Source: CAZAKZ01 sp964485695 (GTDB lineage: Bacteria > Planctomycetota > JAFGQW01). Taken from it: a DNA stretch of 14,276 bases. The notes under the pieces were generated by a model. The model was not told the origin of the DNA. It saw nothing but the letters and a program-made list of their open reading frames with translations, and ran no database searches. Position numbers and translations under genes: made by a program. Of this stretch, positions 1 through 6,221 are shown piece by piece. The stretch covers positions 1 to 14,276 of the forward strand of contig CAZAKZ010000137.1 of the NCBI GenBank assembly GCA_964485695.1, read 5' to 3'. Every line of letters starts with the position of its first letter. Position 1 is the first letter of the stretch.

Positions 1-240
1 AGCAGGACGCGCTTCAGTCCGCAGCCTCCTGGAGCTTAACGGCATTGGGTAGCGAGCCGAGTGATTTCTCATCTGAAAGACGCCCTGCGCCAGGATCCGA
101 TCGGCGGCGGCCTTCTTTCCGGGGATCACGTCCGCAATCCGGACCTCCACGAAACATTCACCGGAAGCAACCGCCGGTTGCGGGGGTTCGGGGATGGGGG
201 TCGAGAGCAGGGCGGCGATCAGGGCAGTAATGGGAAACAT
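1..240 (-). CDS. Partial hypothetical exported protein, 5' end only
   Basis: Reading leftward from an ATG at 240, the frame stays open for 80 codons to the window edge, so the gene is 3'-truncated here. A perfect AGGAGG lies five bases upstream (complement of 246-251), which is the strongest ribosome binding site in the window and the main reason for calling the gene. The protein starts MFPITALIAALL, a short hydrophobic stretch that could be a weak signal peptide. A Pro-rich spacer (residues 15-22) and a moderately polar region, FVEVRIADVIPG (residues 30-41), follow. No family is recognised. The last 25 residues are rich in Arg and Ser and look less like ordinary protein, so either the gene is unusual or a frame disruption lies near position 60. 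The next gene upstream, also leftward, ends 125 bases away, so this gene probably has its own promoter. Confidence 0.55.
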   Translation of the reverse strand, partial: MFPITALIAALLSTPIPEPPQPAVASGECFVEVRIADVIPGKKAAADRILAQGVFQMRNHSARYPMPLSSRRLRTEARPA

Positions 241-291
241 GATGACCTCCTGGTTGAGGAATTGGGCGGAGCACGCGGCGGTGGCGGCCCA

Positions 292-319
292 AGTATATCG
301 CCGGACCGGTCCCGTGCAA
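292..319 (-). promoter_or_regulatory. Candidate sigma-70-like promoter for the partial gene at 1-240
   Basis: On the minus strand TTGCAC (complement of 314-319) is followed after 16 bases by TATACT (complement of 292-297). The -10 box matches consensus at five of six positions and the -35 box at three. Transcription would start near 285 and leave a leader of about 45 bases carrying the AGGAGG site. A GGACCGGTCC palindrome overlaps the spacer region. The call rests on sequence resemblance alone. Confidence 0.35.
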
Positions 320-324
320 GTGGA

Positions 325-345
325 GCGTTCGGGAAAACCGAATGC
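325..345. other. Small hairpin just downstream of the BRCT-like gene
   Basis: GCGTTCGG (325-332) and CCGAATGC (338-345) pair over eight positions with one imperfect pair and a five-base loop. The hairpin lies about 20 bases past the stop codon of the leftward gene ending at 366. It could help end that transcript, but no T-run follows on the minus strand, so it is not a standard intrinsic terminator. Confidence 0.25.
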
Positions 346-365
346 AGGTGCAAATGGCACTTCGG

Positions 366-1115
366 TCAGATCCGGCGCGGGGGTCGCTTTCTCGGTCTCT
401 GATCTGTCGGCCGGATCCCGCCTGCCTTGATGACGGCTTGAAGAAAGTCGTACGAAACCACGAACGGGTACCCCGACCAGCATGCGGCGAAGGTCGTATC
501 GTCGACGACGATGAAGTCCGCCTTGGCCGGATTGGCGGTGACCGTGCATCCGACCCGCTCCAGATCCCAGGACAGCCGATCGCGCCGATCCTGTCCGCCT
601 GTGGGCGTTGTGAGGTAGAAGGTCGGAGACTCGGTGCCGTTGAGCAGCGGGTTGAATACTCTGAAGTTCCTGTTGATCGGGCCGCTCGAACTCAGCACCT
701 CGAGGACAGTTCCTTTGCAGGAGTCTCCTGAGACATTGCTGATTTCGATGAATCCCTTCAATTGCCAGGCTCCGGTCTTCTTTTCCTGGGCAAGGACGGC
801 GAATCGGGTGCCACGCAGCGTGTAGATCCGGTTCGGGATCCTCACGTAAGCACGCTTGTTTTCAGCGAATAGGCAATAAATGTAACCGAGCCGACAGTTC
901 AACTTCGCTGCCCGCTTTTCGCCTCTGTGCAAGTACTGCCAACGCCTGAGATCCCTGAGCAGCTTCTCCAGATCCTTTGCCTTGAATTTCAGAGCCTCGA
1001 GCCGCTTCCGGAACGCTATTTTTTTCGCATCCAGTTTTTCCTCCTGTGCGAAAGCTGGGTGGATATGGAGAGCGAAGATCACGGAGACAGCAAAGAGGAG
1101 CATTGCGTTTCGCAT
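366..1115 (-). CDS. Secreted coiled-coil protein with a BRCT-like C-terminal domain
   Basis: This 249-residue protein opens with a clear signal peptide (residues 1-23, cleavage after AFA). A charged helix typical of a coiled coil follows (about 25-75, rich in Lys, Arg, Glu and Leu). Residues 95-165 look like a small beta domain (YTLRGTRFAVL, then KGFIEISNV and FRVFNPLL). The tail (about 175-232) has a BRCT-like rhythm: a helix, GCTVTANPAKADFIVV, then YPFVVSYDFLQAVI. From memory, unverified, Planctomycetota encode many proteins with the same order of coiled coil, 'KGxIEV' beta domain and Rossmann-like tail. The ATG at 1115 is supported by GGAGG seven bases upstream. The C-terminus is strongly basic (RPRKRPPRRI). 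The function is unknown. Export makes a DNA-repair role unlikely, and an envelope structural or scaffold role is more plausible. Confidence 0.85.
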   Translation of the reverse strand: MRNAMLLFAVSVIFALHIHPAFAQEEKLDAKKIAFRKRLEALKFKAKDLEKLLRDLRRWQYLHRGEKRAAKLNCRLGYIYCLFAENKRAYVRIPNRIYTLRGTRFAVLAQEKKTGAWQLKGFIEISNVSGDSCKGTVLEVLSSSGPINRNFRVFNPLLNGTESPTFYLTTPTGGQDRRDRLSWDLERVGCTVTANPAKADFIVVDDTTFAACWSGYPFVVSYDFLQAVIKAGGIRPTDQRPRKRPPRRI

Positions 1116-1196
1116 GAATCAGCCTCCAGATACGTTTGCTTTGCGAGTTGGCTGTATACGAAGACGTTATGGCGAGCCTGCCGTGGCCCACTCCGG

Positions 1197-1226
1197 ATCA
1201 TACACCCGGGCAGACCGGGGCGGCAA
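1197..1226 (-). promoter_or_regulatory. Candidate promoter for the BRCT-like secreted protein gene
   Basis: On the minus strand TTGCCG (complement of 1221-1226) precedes TATGAT (complement of 1197-1202) with an 18-base spacer. A start near 1190 would give a leader of about 75 bases. The site lies in the 131-base gap between the two leftward genes, where an independent promoter is expected. The evidence is consensus resemblance only. Confidence 0.3.
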
Positions 1227-1246
1227 GCGGAGCATACCCTGTATCC

Positions 1247-1711
1247 TCACAACCCCATGTCCGACCGGGTGAGGTAGTAGCCGCCGATTCCACAAGTTGA
1301 TTTCATTAAGTTGTTCGAGTGAATCGTCCCGATCTCAAGCGTCGCTCCCGGTGGAACGAGGATCGGGGGATCAAGCGATACCATGGTTTCAAGTCCTGAA
1401 AGTGAAGAACTGATACCCATTGGTAATCTGTAGACGACCAGGCCGTTCACCTGCACCCCGATGTTATAACTGCTGTGTACATCTCGTGAATAGATCTGAG
1501 TCAACGCAAAACCAGCATGCTTCGGGAGTGTCGCCGTATACGGTTTGATGCTGTGTTTTCGACTCAGATTCCCTACCTCTCCAATGTCCATTCTGATTGC
1601 CTGTATGATCGGAATCTGTGAGATCGGCTTCGCCGTTCCTGTGAAGTTTGCTCCGATAGCGATACATATAATGGCCAGGAGTCCGGCGACAATCAGTGCT
1701 TTCTTCAACAT
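1247..1711 (-). CDS. Small exported hypothetical protein of low GC
   Basis: The gene encodes 154 residues. The N-terminus (residues 1-21, MLKKALIVAGLLAIICIAIG) is a signal peptide or single membrane anchor. The remainder is beta-rich, with YNIGVQVNGLVVYRL (82-96) and PPILVPPGATLEIGTI (115-130), a pattern seen in small beta-sandwich proteins. A single Cys, C140, lies in the mature part near the C-terminus. I do not recognise a family. The ATG at 1711 has AAGGA eight bases upstream. Sampled stretches are near 50% GC, against about two thirds in the genes to the right, so the gene may have been acquired separately or be under weaker compositional constraint. It is divergent from the propeller gene at 1883 and shares a 171-base control region with it. 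Confidence 0.75.
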   Translation of the reverse strand: MLKKALIVAGLLAIICIAIGANFTGTAKPISQIPIIQAIRMDIGEVGNLSRKHSIKPYTATLPKHAGFALTQIYSRDVHSSYNIGVQVNGLVVYRLPMGISSSLSGLETMVSLDPPILVPPGATLEIGTIHSNNLMKSTCGIGGYYLTRSDMGL

Positions 1712-1755
1712 GAGAGCAGTCCTTTCCTTTTGATCCCTGCGGTCAGTGGGTGATC

Positions 1756-1787
1756 GTATAATTTGGAATTATGATAGGATATCATAC
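1756..1787. promoter_or_regulatory. Two adjacent 6-3-6 inverted repeats in the divergent control region
   Basis: ATAATT-TGG-AATTAT (1758-1772) and ATGATA-GGA-TATCAT (1771-1785) are perfect dyads with the same architecture, overlapping by two bases with centres 13 bases apart. They sit in the most AT-rich part of the gap between the leftward gene starting at 1711 and the rightward gene starting at 1883. A TATAAT hexamer (1757-1762) overlaps the first dyad, although I find no good -35 box at normal spacing. The arrangement suggests an operator, but AT-rich sequence also makes short dyads by chance. Confidence 0.35.
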
Positions 1788-1882
1788 CCATACAGCTGAT
1801 TTTAGGGGGGATTTTGATACGGTTCGCGGATAAAATTAACTCATTGTTCGGGCGGGACCGGGAGGAGAGTCGAGAGGATGCT

Positions 1883-3127
1883 ATGAGAGCCTTCTGTCTG
1901 GCGGCCGTCGTGATCTTGCCGGTCGTCCTTTCTGCCGTGGATACGGCCGCCCAGCTTCCCGCCGGTACGGTCTATGCCGATTGCACTTTCGTGGCCGGGG
2001 GAAACAGCATCTTCGGACACAATGCCATCGGGCTCGTGACCACCATCATCCCTCTGAAGAGCGGCAAATCTCCGGACGCCATCGACATGAACGTCACCAA
2101 TGACGGCCTGCTGGTCTGGGACACCACCGGCGTTCACACCTACGACTTCATCCTGGGCACGCAGGCCTTCAAGGCCCTGGCAGGATCGAGCATCGTCTGG
2201 GGCTGCGTGGATGAGGACGCCGGCATGGTGTGGGCGGAGGCCCCCAACACACTCTACAGGTCCAGGGACACCTCGGGCTCCGGCACGAGGGTGCTTTTCA
2301 ATTCCACGAGTTCCGGCCAGTACAACGCCGTGTGCTGGAACGGCTCAACGGGCGGGTACGTCGCCTGCAAGTACGGCAGCGGCTCGAGCTACTCGGTGGA
2401 TTTCATCGCCCGGGATGGATCCCGGACCCGCACCGCCGCCGGCGTCCCCTACATGAGCGCGTGCGACTGGAGCCCCTGGACCGGAGACATCATCATCTCG
2501 TATATGAACGGGGGCCTGCTCAGACTCGACCAGAACGGCGCCGCCATTACCTTTGCGGCCCAGGCCAAGGCACTGCAGAGCGCCAACGGCGTGGAGGCCA
2601 TGCACCAGAACAAGGTCAACGCCGAGATGGTCGTGGTCGTGACCTGCTGCGGAATCCCTGCCTACCTGAGCACCGTGACCGGCATGGGGGTGATCACCAC
2701 CCTGCATACCGGTATCTTCGGCCCGTCCGACGTGGAGCTGGTGGGATCCCGGAACCTGTGGGCCATGGGCCCCTGGAAGGTCGGCACCCGGTGCAACCTC
2801 AACCTGAACATGGGTCGCGGCAGCGCCAACGACTACTACCAGGTGGCCCTGTCCTTTTCGTTCAAGCCCGGCCTTTCGCTGGGAGCCGTGCACCTGCACC
2901 TCACGCCCGATGACCTGTTCTTCATGAGCGCCCGGGGCAGCCTGCCGGGGCTGTTCAACCACTTCTCGGGCGTCCTGGACGTGAACGGGCTGCCGGCCGT
3001 TCGGCCCAGCGTCGACCTCCCGAATCTGCCGGCACTGCGTGGCGTCCGGGTCTACGGGGGCGCCGTGACGTATGGAAAGAAGGGCATCACCGCGGCCTCC
3101 AACTGCTGGGGCATCACCATCGGATAA
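1883..3127 (+). CDS. Secreted propeller-like hypothetical protein with C-terminal beta module
   Basis: Starting at the ATG at 1883 the protein has 414 residues and a clean signal peptide (residues 1-24, ending DTAAQ). The open frame extends back to a TTG at 1814 preceded by a run of Gs. That start would put 23 charged residues before the signal peptide, so I prefer 1883, which has AGGA only four bases upstream. Residues 30-285 contain repeated short strands with turn motifs (DGLLVWD, DEDAGMVW, DWSPWTGDIIIS, GGLLRLDQNGA), consistent with a beta-propeller. Residues 290-414 form a different beta-rich block ending LPALRGVRVYG, which recalls a module found at the C-termini of many secreted Planctomycetota proteins (recollection, unverified). 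The next gene begins 16 bases later, so this is probably the first gene of the operon. No enzyme motif is seen. A binding or surface role is inferred. Confidence 0.8.
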   Translation: MRAFCLAAVVILPVVLSAVDTAAQLPAGTVYADCTFVAGGNSIFGHNAIGLVTTIIPLKSGKSPDAIDMNVTNDGLLVWDTTGVHTYDFILGTQAFKALAGSSIVWGCVDEDAGMVWAEAPNTLYRSRDTSGSGTRVLFNSTSSGQYNAVCWNGSTGGYVACKYGSGSSYSVDFIARDGSRTRTAAGVPYMSACDWSPWTGDIIISYMNGGLLRLDQNGAAITFAAQAKALQSANGVEAMHQNKVNAEMVVVVTCCGIPAYLSTVTGMGVITTLHTGIFGPSDVELVGSRNLWAMGPWKVGTRCNLNLNMGRGSANDYYQVALSFSFKPGLSLGAVHLHLTPDDLFFMSARGSLPGLFNHFSGVLDVNGLPAVRPSVDLPNLPALRGVRVYGGAVTYGKKGITAASNCWGITIG

Positions 3128-3143
3128 TCGGCGATGAGGGACC

Positions 3144-4349
3144 ATGACTGAAGAGTCGAGACGCCTCAGGCACCGGGCCGAGAGGGTGATTCCGGGTGGA
3201 TGCTCCACCGAGAGCAAGCGACCGGAGGCCCTGTTTGGAAGCGATGCGGGTCCGGCCTTCTTCCGGTCCGCCTCGGGGGCTGAAATCGTCGACGTGGATG
3301 GCTGCCGGGTGGTGGATTTCGCCATGGCCTTGGGTCCCTGCCTCCTGGGATACAACCCGCCGGTGGTGGTGGAAGCCGTGGAGCGCGCCCTCGCCGCCGG
3401 CATCGTCTCAGTCCTTTCGAGTCCCCTCGAGGTGGAGACGGCGGAACTTCTCGTCTCCCTGTTCCCGGGCATCGACCGGGTGCGGTTTCTGAAATCCGGC
3501 GCTGACGCCGCCGCCGCAGCGGTTCGCCTGGCCCGGGCCTTCACCGGCAGGGACACGGTCCTCGGCTGCGGCTATTTCGGCTGGCGTGACTGGTGCCAGG
3601 GAGGCGAGGGGGTGCCGGCGGCCGTCCGGGCGCTATACCGAGAATTTGTCTTCAATGACGCCGCGGATTTTCTGGAAAGGTTCGATTCCCTGGAGGAGGT
3701 TCCGGCCGCTGTCATCATGGAGCCGGTGATGCAGGAGGCGCCTGAGAAGGAGTTCCTCGACGTGGTGCAGGAGACGTGCCGGAGAAACCGGGTGGTGCTC
3801 ATCTGGGACGAGATCAAGACCGGGTTGCGTCTGGCTTCCGGCGGCGCTCAGCAGCGGTACGGCGTGGTTCCGGACCTCACGGTTCTGGGCAAGGCCATTG
3901 CAGGGGGATTGCCCCTGGCCGCCGTGGGAGGGAAGAAAGAGGTCATGGCCGTGTGGGACCGGGTCTGGATCTCCTCCTCCCTGGCGGGGGAAAGCCTGTC
4001 CCTGGCCGCGGCCCGGGCCGTCCTGGAGTTTGTGCGGGACAATCCTGTTCACGGACATATCCGGATCCTGGGCACCCGCCTCCTTGAGGGATTCGAGGCG
4101 CTGTGCAATGAGTACCCCCGCGGATTCACGTGTGCCGGCCTCCCCGAGATGAACGTTCTCGGTGTCCGGGAGGACGTGTCGGACAGGGAGCGCCTGGAGC
4201 CGGCCTTCTTCCTGGAGCTCTATTCCCAGGGCTTCCTGCTCAAGCGAAACGCCTACAATTTCGTCTCCTTCGCCCACACGGAGCAACACGTGGACGACTG
4301 CCTGGCGGCCTGCCGCCGGGCGGCCCAAAAGGTCGGCCTGACGCCATGA
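3144..4349 (+). CDS. PLP-dependent class III aminotransferase, glutamate-1-semialdehyde aminomutase-like
   Basis: This 401-residue cytoplasmic enzyme has the full class III fold length. The PLP-binding lysine is K250 in LGKAIAGGLP, and D222 in WDEIKTG is the residue expected to contact the pyridine nitrogen. A GSAM-type start is visible in ERVIPGG (13-19). The phosphate-binding region reads KSGADAAAAAVRLAR (117-131), where the family usually has SGTEA, so Thr-Glu is replaced by Ala-Asp. Together with its neighbours this argues against a heme-pathway hemL and for an amino transfer or mutase step on a special substrate. GAGGG lies three bases before the ATG. The gene starts 16 bases after the propeller gene, and its stop overlaps the next start as ATGA. 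Class and fold are confident, but the substrate is unknown. Confidence 0.93.
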   Translation: MTEESRRLRHRAERVIPGGCSTESKRPEALFGSDAGPAFFRSASGAEIVDVDGCRVVDFAMALGPCLLGYNPPVVVEAVERALAAGIVSVLSSPLEVETAELLVSLFPGIDRVRFLKSGADAAAAAVRLARAFTGRDTVLGCGYFGWRDWCQGGEGVPAAVRALYREFVFNDAADFLERFDSLEEVPAAVIMEPVMQEAPEKEFLDVVQETCRRNRVVLIWDEIKTGLRLASGGAQQRYGVVPDLTVLGKAIAGGLPLAAVGGKKEVMAVWDRVWISSSLAGESLSLAAARAVLEFVRDNPVHGHIRILGTRLLEGFEALCNEYPRGFTCAGLPEMNVLGVREDVSDRERLEPAFFLELYSQGFLLKRNAYNFVSFAHTEQHVDDCLAACRRAAQKVGLTP

Positions 4350-5446
4350 AGATCCGTGATGCGCATGTCCTGAGAGCATCCCGGCCCTATCGCCGGCCCT
4401 TCTGCATCGCCGGCGGCGTCACGTACGTTGCCGACCACGTCTTCGTTGAGCTCACGGCCGAGAACGGCCTCCGGGGGTACGGGGAGGCCGCGCCCATGCC
4501 CAGCTATTCCCGGGAAACTCCGGAGTCGGTCATCACGGCCCTCGAGGGCGGTATGCTGGATCAGGTGAGGGGGGAGTCGGTGTTCGACGTGGAGCGGATC
4601 CTGGGCAAGCTGGATGCGGTGAGCACCCGGGATCCCTTTGCCGCCGCCGCCGTGGATTTTGCCCTCCATGACCTGATGGGGAAGTGTCTGGGCACTCCGT
4701 GCTACAACCTTCTTGGCGGCAAGGTCCGGGACCGGGTGGATCTCTCCTGGGCCGTGGGCATGGGCGAGATCGAGGCCATGGTGGAGGAGGCGGCCCGGTA
4801 CGCCGATCTCGGCTACCGCACCGTGAAGCTCAAGGTCGGCCGTGATCCCGGTAGGGACCTGGAGGCGGTGCGGTCGGTGCGGCAGCGCCTGGGCCCATGT
4901 GTCCGGCTCCGCGTGGACGCGAACCAGGGATACGGACTGGAGGAGGCGAGGCGCATCCTGCCGGAGCTGGAGCGATTCGATCTGGAGATGATCGAGCAGC
5001 CTGTCCACCGGGACGACATCGAGAGCATGGCGGCCCTGCGGGCGGATCTCGACACGCCCATCCTGGCCGATGAATCCCTGTTCTCCCTCGAGGACGCCCT
5101 GGACCTCATCCGCCACGAGGCCTGCGACGCCTTCAACATCAAGGTGATGAAGTCGGGCGGCCTCCGGCGCTCCTCCAAGATCGCGGCCCTGGCCGAGGCG
5201 GCCGGGATCCCGGTGTCGGTGGGCAGCATGGTGGAGATGGGGCCGGGCACGGCCGCGGGCCTGCATTTCGCCCTGGCCGTGCCGGGGGTACGGTACGCGG
5301 CCGAGATGATCGGCCACGAGATGATCGACGGCGACGTCATCGAGGAAGCGGAGTGGATCGCTTCCTGCCGGAACGGGCACCTGGGGGTGCCCGAGGGACC
5401 GGGTCTCGGATTCTGCATGGCTGGAGACCTCGAGCGTGTTGATTGA
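4346..5446 (+). CDS. Enolase-superfamily enzyme, MLE subgroup (muconate cycloisomerase / acyl-amino acid racemase / dipeptide epimerase-like)
   Basis: The 366-residue protein shows the complete active site of the MLE subgroup. The KxK pair is K161/K163 in TVKLKVG, the metal ligands are D191 (DANQGY), E217 (IEQP) and D242 (ADES), and the opposing base is K266 in NIKVMK. The C-terminal signature GSMVEMGPGTAAG and the ending VPEGPGLG are also typical. Members of this subgroup cyclo-isomerise muconates, make o-succinylbenzoate, or racemise N-acyl amino acids and dipeptides. The sequence alone does not separate these. No clear DxD dipeptide-binding motif is seen near the eighth strand, which slightly disfavours dipeptide epimerase. 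The true start is the ATG at 4346, overlapping the aminotransferase stop. The frame extends further upstream but only inside that gene. Confidence 0.93.
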   Translation: MKIRDAHVLRASRPYRRPFCIAGGVTYVADHVFVELTAENGLRGYGEAAPMPSYSRETPESVITALEGGMLDQVRGESVFDVERILGKLDAVSTRDPFAAAAVDFALHDLMGKCLGTPCYNLLGGKVRDRVDLSWAVGMGEIEAMVEEAARYADLGYRTVKLKVGRDPGRDLEAVRSVRQRLGPCVRLRVDANQGYGLEEARRILPELERFDLEMIEQPVHRDDIESMAALRADLDTPILADESLFSLEDALDLIRHEACDAFNIKVMKSGGLRRSSKIAALAEAAGIPVSVGSMVEMGPGTAAGLHFALAVPGVRYAAEMIGHEMIDGDVIEEAEWIASCRNGHLGVPEGPGLGFCMAGDLERVD

Positions 5447-6221
5447 CGTGCACGGACACTTCTACGGCCCCCGGAACAACGTGCCGGGCGGCGAGGCTCT
5501 GAACCAGGCCTATCTCGACGCGGCGCGCAAGGCGGGCATCGACCGCATCGTCGGCGTGGTCCTGGGCACGTGGGGAGACCGGTCCGACACCTACGCGCCC
5601 TCTCTGGAGGACATGCGGTACGGCAACCGGTTCATGCTGGAGATGATGCGCAGCCATCCCGGTCTCGTGCACGGGTACGCCTACGTGAATCCGGCGCTGG
5701 AGCACCATGCCGTGGAGGAGCTGGAGGGCTGCCTCCGGGAGGGCATGGTGGGGCTCAAACTCGGTGCCGGTGCCCGGTGCACCTCGCCACTCGTGACGCC
5801 CTTGATCGAGTGGTGCATCCACCACGACATTCCCGTCCTCCACCACGTGCTGCAGAGAAGGCGGGGGGAGTATCCCGGCGTGGCGCTCTCCGACGCCGCG
5901 GATCTGGCCGAGGCGGCAGCCCGGTTTCCGGAGGCACGGTTCATCCAGGCCCACGTCGGGGGCGGCGGCGACTGGGCGTTCGGTATCCGGGCGGCGGCGG
6001 CGAATCCCAACGTCTACCTGGATCTCTCGGGGAGCGGATGCGACGCGGGCATGGCGGAGTATGCCCTGGAATTGCTGGGGGAGGACCGGCTGCTGTTCGG
6101 CACGGACCTGACCCTGGATACCGGCGTGGCGCGCCTCGACACGCTCCGGCACCTCGGTGCGGACCTGGATAAGGTCGGGTGCAAGAACGCTCTCCGTGTA
6201 TTCGGCGGGAGGCTCGTATGA
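5436..6221 (+). CDS. Amidohydrolase_2 family metal-dependent hydrolase, apparently catalytic
   Basis: This 261-residue TIM-barrel protein belongs to the family of small amidohydrolases that includes lactonases and decarboxylases. The metal site looks intact: H6 and H8 (DVHGH), H136 (VLHH), H173 (QAHVGG) and D224 (FGTD). The family's usual end, NALRVFGG, is present at 251-258. The start is GTG at 5436 with GGAG nine bases upstream. A TTG at 5439 is the alternative. It overlaps the end of the enolase-type gene by 11 bases, implying translational coupling. A lactonase working on a product of the cycloisomerase-like neighbour is an attractive inference, since lactonases of this superfamily are known to act after muconate cycloisomerases. 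Amide hydrolysis or decarboxylation remain possible. Confidence 0.9.
   Translation: MLIDVHGHFYGPRNNVPGGEALNQAYLDAARKAGIDRIVGVVLGTWGDRSDTYAPSLEDMRYGNRFMLEMMRSHPGLVHGYAYVNPALEHHAVEELEGCLREGMVGLKLGAGARCTSPLVTPLIEWCIHHDIPVLHHVLQRRRGEYPGVALSDAADLAEAAARFPEARFIQAHVGGGGDWAFGIRAAAANPNVYLDLSGSGCDAGMAEYALELLGEDRLLFGTDLTLDTGVARLDTLRHLGADLDKVGCKNALRVFGGRLV

Noticed and set aside
45..731. Several overlapping plus-strand open frames at the left end
   Set aside because: They have Arg/Gly/Ser-rich translations, no ribosome binding sites, and lie opposite better-supported minus-strand genes.
1814..1882. Upstream TTG start extending the propeller protein by 23 residues
   Set aside because: It would place a charged segment before a clear signal peptide. 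The ATG at 1883 fits an exported protein better, although its ribosome binding site is close.
2345..3556. Long minus-strand open frame of 403 codons
   Set aside because: It lies opposite the propeller and aminotransferase genes, is rich in Arg, Ala, Gly, His and Val as expected of a GC-rich antisense frame, and shows no family motif.
3144..4349. hemL (heme-pathway glutamate-1-semialdehyde aminomutase)
   Set aside because: The fold and lysine match, but the altered SGTEA motif and coupling to enolase and amidohydrolase genes point to a different substrate.
4253..5380. Long minus-strand open frame of 375 codons
   Set aside because: It is antisense to the enolase-type gene, whose complete active-site motifs prove the plus strand is coding. 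The composition is His/Arg/Pro-rich shadow sequence.
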